A stretch of DNA of 64,000 nucleotides from Lates calcarifer. Taxonomy: Eukaryota; Chordata; Actinopteri; Centropomidae. Position numbers and translations under genes: made by a program. The DNA lies in contig NC_066852.1 in the NCBI RefSeq assembly GCF_001640805.2, forward strand, positions 8,230,194-8,294,193, read 5' to 3'. This document shows positions 59,424-64,000 of this stretch, piece after piece. Positions within the stretch are counted from its first letter, which is position 1, and each line of letters begins with the position of its first letter. The notes under the pieces are model-generated. The model was not told where the DNA came from and did not search any database. It saw only the letters and a list, made by a program, of their open reading frames with translations.

Positions 59424-59472
59424 GTATTTATTAGTTTATTTATTGGGGTATTTATTGTTTAATTTATTTATC
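59424..59472 (+). promoter_or_regulatory. AU-rich element in srrm3 3' UTR
   Basis: Four to five ATTTA pentamers within 50 bases (GTATTTATTAGTTTATTTAT, GTATTTATTG, AATTTATTTATC). Such clusters are known binding sites of ELAV/Hu and TTP-type proteins that control mRNA stability. Function here is inferred. Confidence 0.5.
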
Positions 59473-60134
59473 ATTCCTCCATGAGCTGTAAAGCAGTTGG
59501 CTCGTGCTTTGAAGATGAGATTGCTGCAGATGTATCCCTGTGTTTTACAAAACGTCAGTTTCTCATTGTGGCGGAGATTAGCCAGCAGTGTGTAGATTCA
59601 CTGCTGTGCGTTGAAGGCGCTCTGATTTTAGCCAGTGGAGCTGAGTCTTCGCCCACAGTTACCCCCACGATCACCACTATGGCATCCCCTGCCTATTGTA
59701 ATGGTTCATTTTAATGCAAACCATTGTGGCTCTGCCTGTACTGAGAAGCAAGGGACCGGCCTGAAGCAGAACCAAAACATCTCCCTGTGTGGAGAGGACA
59801 GTCCATTAATTCTTCTCCACTGTAATGTTTTTGGGTTGCACCGTGTTTCTGATCGTCCCCTGGTTACCAGCTTCAGACAGAGGATATATGTAACTTTAGC
59901 ATAGCAGAGACTCCAGCTTCAGTAGTACGGTAAACTAACTGGCGAAACAATCAGGGATCACCCTAAGTCTTCCTTACCGTTCGTCCAGTCTCTTGTCACT
60001 CACACAGTGTTGCATTCCTAGTGTGACTTAACCCAACTATACTACTCTGCAAACATGTTAATTTATTCAAGTATAGCATTGCCCCTTTGGTTCTACAAGT
60101 CATTCTTTGTAATGTACAAGTTATTATACCTGAC

Positions 60135-60140
60135 AATAAA
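60135..60140 (+). terminator. srrm3: Poly(A) signal of srrm3
   Basis: AATAAA followed about 20 nt later by T/G-rich sequence, the usual layout of a vertebrate cleavage site. It is the best signal downstream of the stop codon. Confidence 0.65.
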
Positions 60141-60470
60141 CAGAAACTAATGGGGAAAATTATACTCTTGTGTTCCTCTTCTTTCTAACTTCAGGTGCAG
60201 TGATAGTGTATGTTGTGATACTGTTTGTTGTCATTCAGGCCCAGTGCATATATTTTCCTACAGATGGCACTAGTGAGAACCTTCCAGTACCTGAGAAACA
60301 AGCATGAGAACTTGAAACCTCACAAAATGGTCTAGACTGTTCTCCAGCTTTCAGTCAAACCAGACCTGTGGAGATCTGTTTTAGGGACTGTGCAGGTAGA
60401 TAACACCATATACTGTGTGATGTACTCTAACTCTGGTGGGATTATATTTGTTTCTCCAAAAACTAGGCTA

Positions 60471-60494
60471 AATAAAAAATAACCTGAATTCACC

Positions 60495-60520
<26 letters not shown>
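60471..60520 (+). repeat. AATAAA plus (A)26 tract, possible retroposed 3' end
   Basis: AATAAA at 60471-60476, 18 nt of spacer, then 26 consecutive A (60495-60520). This is the layout of a polyadenylated RNA tail copied into DNA. No body or target duplication was recognised. Confidence 0.35.
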
Positions 60521-60525
<5 letters not shown>

Positions 60526-60658
60526 TTAAAGGCAAAACCAACAATAAAGGATTTTGTTATTTGACTGCAGTGGTCTCACTGATCATTTCTCTTTTACTGC
60601 TCCTTTTTTCATTTTCTCTTCTCTGTCAGGTTTTATTAGTTTCTTCCCCTCTCTCTGT

Positions 60659-60694
60659 AGAGAGAGCGAGAGAGAGAGAGAGAGAGAGAGAGAG
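60659..60694. repeat. (GA)n microsatellite
   Basis: AG repeat of about 18 units with one CG interruption. Confidence 0.95.
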
Positions 60695-61808
60695 GCTTAC
60701 CCCTGCTGGAGTTTTCTGTCTCTGTGTAAAGTCTGAAGCCCAATAGACTTTTTCAAATTAGATATTCTGACTTGTCATTTCAGGAGAAGCACAGGTGAAA
60801 TAAATTCCATCAAGTGTCCCACTAAGCTATGACTCCGAAATGGAATGCAGGTGTTTTTGTTTTGCTGTTGTTCAATTACACTTGAACTTACAACAGTCAG
60901 CAAAGCTCAGGTTCAAAGTTCAACAAACTTGAAGATTAGACTCACCCCCGCTCTGAGCTGAGCTGCTTCGAGTGCAGGCATACTGAATGACAGTTTCCTG
61001 GCAGCAGTACATACCAGTGTAAACTCAGTTTTTATTAAACTCACATAAATTCCAGTGAAAAACACTGTTGTTCATTTTTCACCATATAGAACCGCGTTTG
61101 CGTCCGCAGTAAAAAGTGTGAACAAACCTGTCTTTTATTCCAAAATACTCTTTTTGTTTGATTCTTGGGAAGTTTCCTTCTCCTGCCGACAGCGATACTG
61201 AGGTAAACAGAGCTGGTTGACAACTTTGAGGAGTCTGTGGAGACTGTGATCACTCATATACTGTAAGTGGGTGAGCTGCTGGAACATCTGTGACACAGTA
61301 AGGCAGAATAAAGCTGTCAGCTGTCAGAAGCTCTGAGAAACCACAGCTTATTAATTCCCTGTTTATGACGTTAATAATATAAAGGCTGCTGAGAACATCA
61401 CTGACACTGATGTGATAACATCTATAATGGTGTTCTTGTGTATGAGTGTGTGTGTGTGTGTGTATCCACTGTCCATTTACATCCATTCCACAAACTGGCA
61501 TTCAGCTGTGTATTTAATATGCGGCTGATAATAGCATGGCACTGTCTGTACTCTATATCACATCATAGCCTATACACAGCCATGTTAGAAATAGTATGAG
61601 TCTTATCTGAGTCTGAGTTTGTATGTGCTCAGCAGGCCCAGCTGACTTCCCAAATTCTTCTGGCTCTTTGGGACGTCTAGAGAGGGGAGGGGGTAACACA
61701 CCACATGAGAGAGGCAGGTATAACAGTGCACTGGGCAGCTGTCAGTACGGAGGGGGAGGACCTTCCTGTGGCATTCCATTCGAGTGCAATGTCTGCTACA
61801 AATAGATA

Positions 61809-61826
61809 TTCTAGTACTTTCCAGAA
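61809..61826 (+). promoter_or_regulatory. Heat shock element of hspb1
   Basis: TTCTAGTACTTTCCAGAA contains four contiguous 5-bp units: TTC-nn-GTA-nn-TTC-nn-GAA. Three units match the inverted nGAAn heat shock element exactly and one has a single mismatch. It lies about 75 bp upstream of the TATA box, a normal place for HSF1 binding. Confidence 0.75.
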
Positions 61827-61902
61827 ATGCATTGGGGGTGTGAGTTGGGGGGACTTGAGTCAGAAGGGAGGACTCTGTTGACAGGGGTGGCGTCTGTGTG
61901 TG

Positions 61903-61910
61903 TATAAAAG
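61903..61910 (+). promoter_or_regulatory. TATA box of hspb1
   Basis: TATAAAAG, 133 bp upstream of the start codon. Transcription would start near 61933, giving a 5' UTR of about 100 nt without an intron. Strong TATA boxes are usual for inducible heat shock genes. Confidence 0.8.
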
Positions 61911-62035
61911 CTCTCAGCTGAGAGGCAGAGAGCACGTTGGGAAAACATTTTCAAAGAAGCCAAAGGGCTCTTCATCTGCAGCCAGCAGCTCTCCCTCACA
62001 ACAACACTCCTCTGTCGCCTAACAACACAGCAGCC

Positions 62036-62426
62036 ATGACTGAGAGACATATCCCTTTCACCCTGCTCCGCACCCCAAGCTGGGACCCATTCCGTGACTG
62101 GCACCAGAGCAGCCGCATCTTCGACCAGACCTTCGGCATGCCCGCCGTGCCGGAGGACTTCACCACATTCCCCAGCACCCACTGGCCGGGATACCTGCGG
62201 CCCTCCATCCTAACCCCGGAGATGACCGGCATGATCCCCCATACCCCCATGATGTACCCCGGAGCCGTGATGGCCCAGCAGGCTCGTGCCCTGTCCCGCC
62301 AGATGAGCAGTGGCATGTCAGAGATCAAGCAGACCCAAGACAGCTGGAAGGTGTCCCTGGATGTCAACCACTTCTCGCCTGAGGAGCTGGTGGTGAAGAC
62401 CAAGGACAATGTGGTGGAGATCACTG
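62036..62426 (+). CDS. hspb1: hspb1, heat shock protein beta-1 (Hsp27), exon 1; gene continues beyond the window
   Basis: Small heat shock protein: an ATP-independent holdase that binds unfolding proteins and actin as oligomers in the cytosol. The 130 complete residues start [20 protein letters not shown]. The N-terminal WDPF motif is at 16-19. RTPS15, RALS87 and RQMS91 fit the RxxS pattern of MAPKAPK2 phosphorylation sites known in mammalian HSPB1 (Ser15, Ser78, Ser82). The alpha-crystallin domain begins near 102 with [20 protein letters not shown] and is cut by the donor ACTG|GTGAGC in phase 1, the position I recall for the first HSPB1 intron. The initiator is the first ATG after the predicted transcription start and matches the family N-terminus. 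The remaining exons are not in the window. Confidence 0.95.
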
Positions 62427-63713
62427 GTGAGCTTTAATTCCTCTGTCACTGACCCTCTGTTTGTGCTGCACTGTCACTGCATGCTGCTTTTTTTACACTT
62501 ACAGATTAAAAACCAGAGGAACTGAGGCCTAGTTCTACTCAGTCTAGCAGCAGTGTAATAACATGTATTGTCAGGCACAACACACAACTTTCTCACCTGC
62601 TGTACTGTACTAAGGTTTGAAACTGCTACAGTACAGAACAAAAAGACACAACATAAAAAGGCAGGAAACTTCTTTGCTACGTCAAGTACAAGGCAGATGC
62701 ATTGCTGCAGAGTTACATAACATCTTGAGACAATGTACTGAGTTCCAGATCACTTGAGGGTGGGGGCTTTTGGATGCACGCCTGCCAGATGCAAAACAAC
62801 ACACAATTCAACATGTGGGAGTCGACTCTTCCAGCAGCTCTCAGATGAACACAGTGCACAAAAAAAAAAAAAAAAAAACAACCTGCAGCTGGTTTCACTT
62901 CTTGGCATGAAATGTTTTCATTATCCATCCATTATCATGAATGACCAAAGCAAAATGTGTAAACCTGAAGAAGGTGTGGAATGGATCATATGATAGCTTA
63001 GCTCTCTGAAGCCTTGAGCTCTCTTTTCTCTGAGTCAGTCTCAGTCTCTGTGTCTGCCATTTCACAAAGAATCACACTCTTAAGAGTAGGGGATTTAGCC
63101 GTGACTCACCCACTGTGTCTGCTACTTTAAAAGGAGTGCTGGATCTAGTCCAGGCACAGGGTCCAGAGCTCCACTATGGTCAGTATCTCAGTGGTGAGAG
63201 ACTGGACAGACAGGAGCAACAAAGATAAACAAAGCAAGGGATTGAGTCCAAATGGAATTTGCCACCTCATATGTCATATGTCACCAGCGGACGAGGATGT
63301 GTTTGAAGATGATATCACAGACCTCATTTAAGAGTTTTGTTTACACATCAAAGTGCAACCTCTTCATGCTGCAGCCCTCCTCTCAGTTGTTTTCATGCAC
63401 ACTCACAACTAATGACCCTTCATGTTGAAAAAGTGCCTGCTTGTCCCAGCCGGACACGCGCTCACACTGGCAGTGTCGTAGCGTTGAAAGGAGGACAGCT
63501 CCCAGAGGAAAGCAACCTTTATCAGCCCGTTGTCATAACAAACATGTGCCTGCGGAGCCAGAATGAAGGGCAATGTTTCAGCATCGCAGCCAGGCATCTG
63601 AACCAGGCCTGTGAGAGACTGACAGGACATGATTAAGTCTGGTGAGGATCTTCTGTGGCTGGTGTGGCAGGAGCTGTGCAAGATAAAAATACCAGCACAA
63701 AGGCCTCCACAAA

Positions 63714-63864
63714 GCTGTTCCCCCTGTCTCCAGTCTTTATGCTAAGCTAACAGCTCCTGGCTTTATAGCATCATATTAAGTGTACAGACACAAGATTTGT
63801 ATCAATCCTCTCACCCAACTTGCACCAAGAAGGCAAATAAACGTGCTTCCCAAAATGTCATGAC
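63714..63864 (+). repeat. End fragment of the palindromic MITE
   Basis: CCCCCTGTCTCCAGTCTTTA, TGCTAAGCTAACAGCTCCTG, GTATCAATCCTCTCACCCAA and CTTCCCAAAATGTCATGACA. This is the family end also found in reverse at 33633-33722. Confidence 0.65.
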
Positions 63865-63948
63865 ATGCTAATTCATCTAGCACTACACTGTATGTATAAC
63901 AGTAAACCATAAAGTAATGATAAATATGACACTACACTGGTTTAGTAT

Positions 63949-64000
63949 GGCATAAAGACTGGAAACAGGGGGAGACAGCTAGGCTGGCTGTCTCTAAATA
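63949..64000 (-). repeat. Start of another MITE copy, cut by the window edge
   Basis: GGCATAAAGACTGGAAACAG, GGGGAGACAGCTAGGCTGGC is the reverse of the CTGTTTC(C)AGTCTTTATG segment. The copy probably continues to the right. Confidence 0.55.

Larger units (their letters stand above)
58257..60157 (+). other. srrm3: srrm3 3' UTR (about 1.9 kb)
   Basis: Runs from the stop codon to just after the AATAAA at 60135. Contains (TA)n (58649-58697), a TG array (59226-59272) and an AU-rich block (59424-59472). The 3' end is inferred from the poly(A) signal and the T/G-rich downstream sequence (CTCTTGTGTTCCTCTTC). Confidence 0.7.
60158..61808. other. Intergenic region between srrm3 and hspb1
   Basis: No gene was recognised. 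It contains an AATAAA followed by 26 A (60471-60520), a (GA)n array (60659-60694) and a short TG array (61445-61463). Distal regulatory sites of hspb1 may lie here, but I cannot single one out. Confidence 0.6.
62427..64000 (+). other. hspb1: hspb1 intron 1 (partial)
   Basis: Begins GTGAGC. No continuation of the alpha-crystallin domain was found up to the window edge. Contains an 18-A run (62860-62877) and two fragments of the palindromic MITE at 63714-63864 and 63949-64000. Confidence 0.8.

Noticed and set aside
61937..62035. In-frame ATG upstream of the hspb1 start (33 extra codons)
   Set aside because: The family N-terminus is the [11 protein letters not shown] start at 62036. The upstream ATG lies within a few bases of the predicted transcription start and the added residues have no homology to the family.

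Overview
The window looks like chromosomal DNA of a teleost fish, probably a percomorph. It is AT-rich, coding sequence is confined to short exons with GT-AG splice sites, dinucleotide microsatellites are common, and several fragments resemble interspersed repeats that I know as widespread in percomorph genomes. There is no prokaryotic gene organisation, CRISPR array, tRNA or rRNA that I can recognise.

Two protein-coding genes can be supported, both on the + strand. The first is srrm3 (serine/arginine repetitive matrix 3), a splicing activator of neuronal, photoreceptor and endocrine microexons. I traced thirteen coding exons between 25247 and 58256. They join without a frame break into a 652-residue protein with a cwf21-type N-terminal helix region, Lys/Arg- and Ser/Arg-rich blocks, and a C-terminal eMIC (enhancer of microexons) region ending in an RS tail. 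The second is the 5' part of hspb1 (small heat shock protein Hsp27): TATA box, heat shock element, 5' UTR and first coding exon (62036-62426). The rest of hspb1 lies beyond the right edge. The order SRRM3 then HSPB1 is that of human 7q11.23, which supports both names.

Layout: 1-25234 is non-coding sequence left of the first recognised srrm3 coding exon. It is either upstream flank or a long 5' UTR intron, and it holds repeats, a degraded LINE fragment and one weak TATA candidate. 25235-58256 is the srrm3 coding span with twelve introns (106 bp to 9.4 kb). 58257 to about 60160 is its 3' UTR, ending at an AATAAA signal. About 60160-61800 is intergenic. 61809-64000 is the hspb1 promoter, exon 1 and the start of intron 1.

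The most interesting unexplained signals are three unannotated exon-like segments inside srrm3: a 180-nt phase-0 open segment (47736-47915), a 30-nt frame-preserving microexon candidate that would interrupt the eMIC region (56904-56933), and a candidate alternative last exon that would truncate it (57088-57127). A nested inverted-repeat structure lies just downstream (57375-57537). These are predictions from splice-site appearance and reading frame only. I found no evidence for a wholly new biological system.
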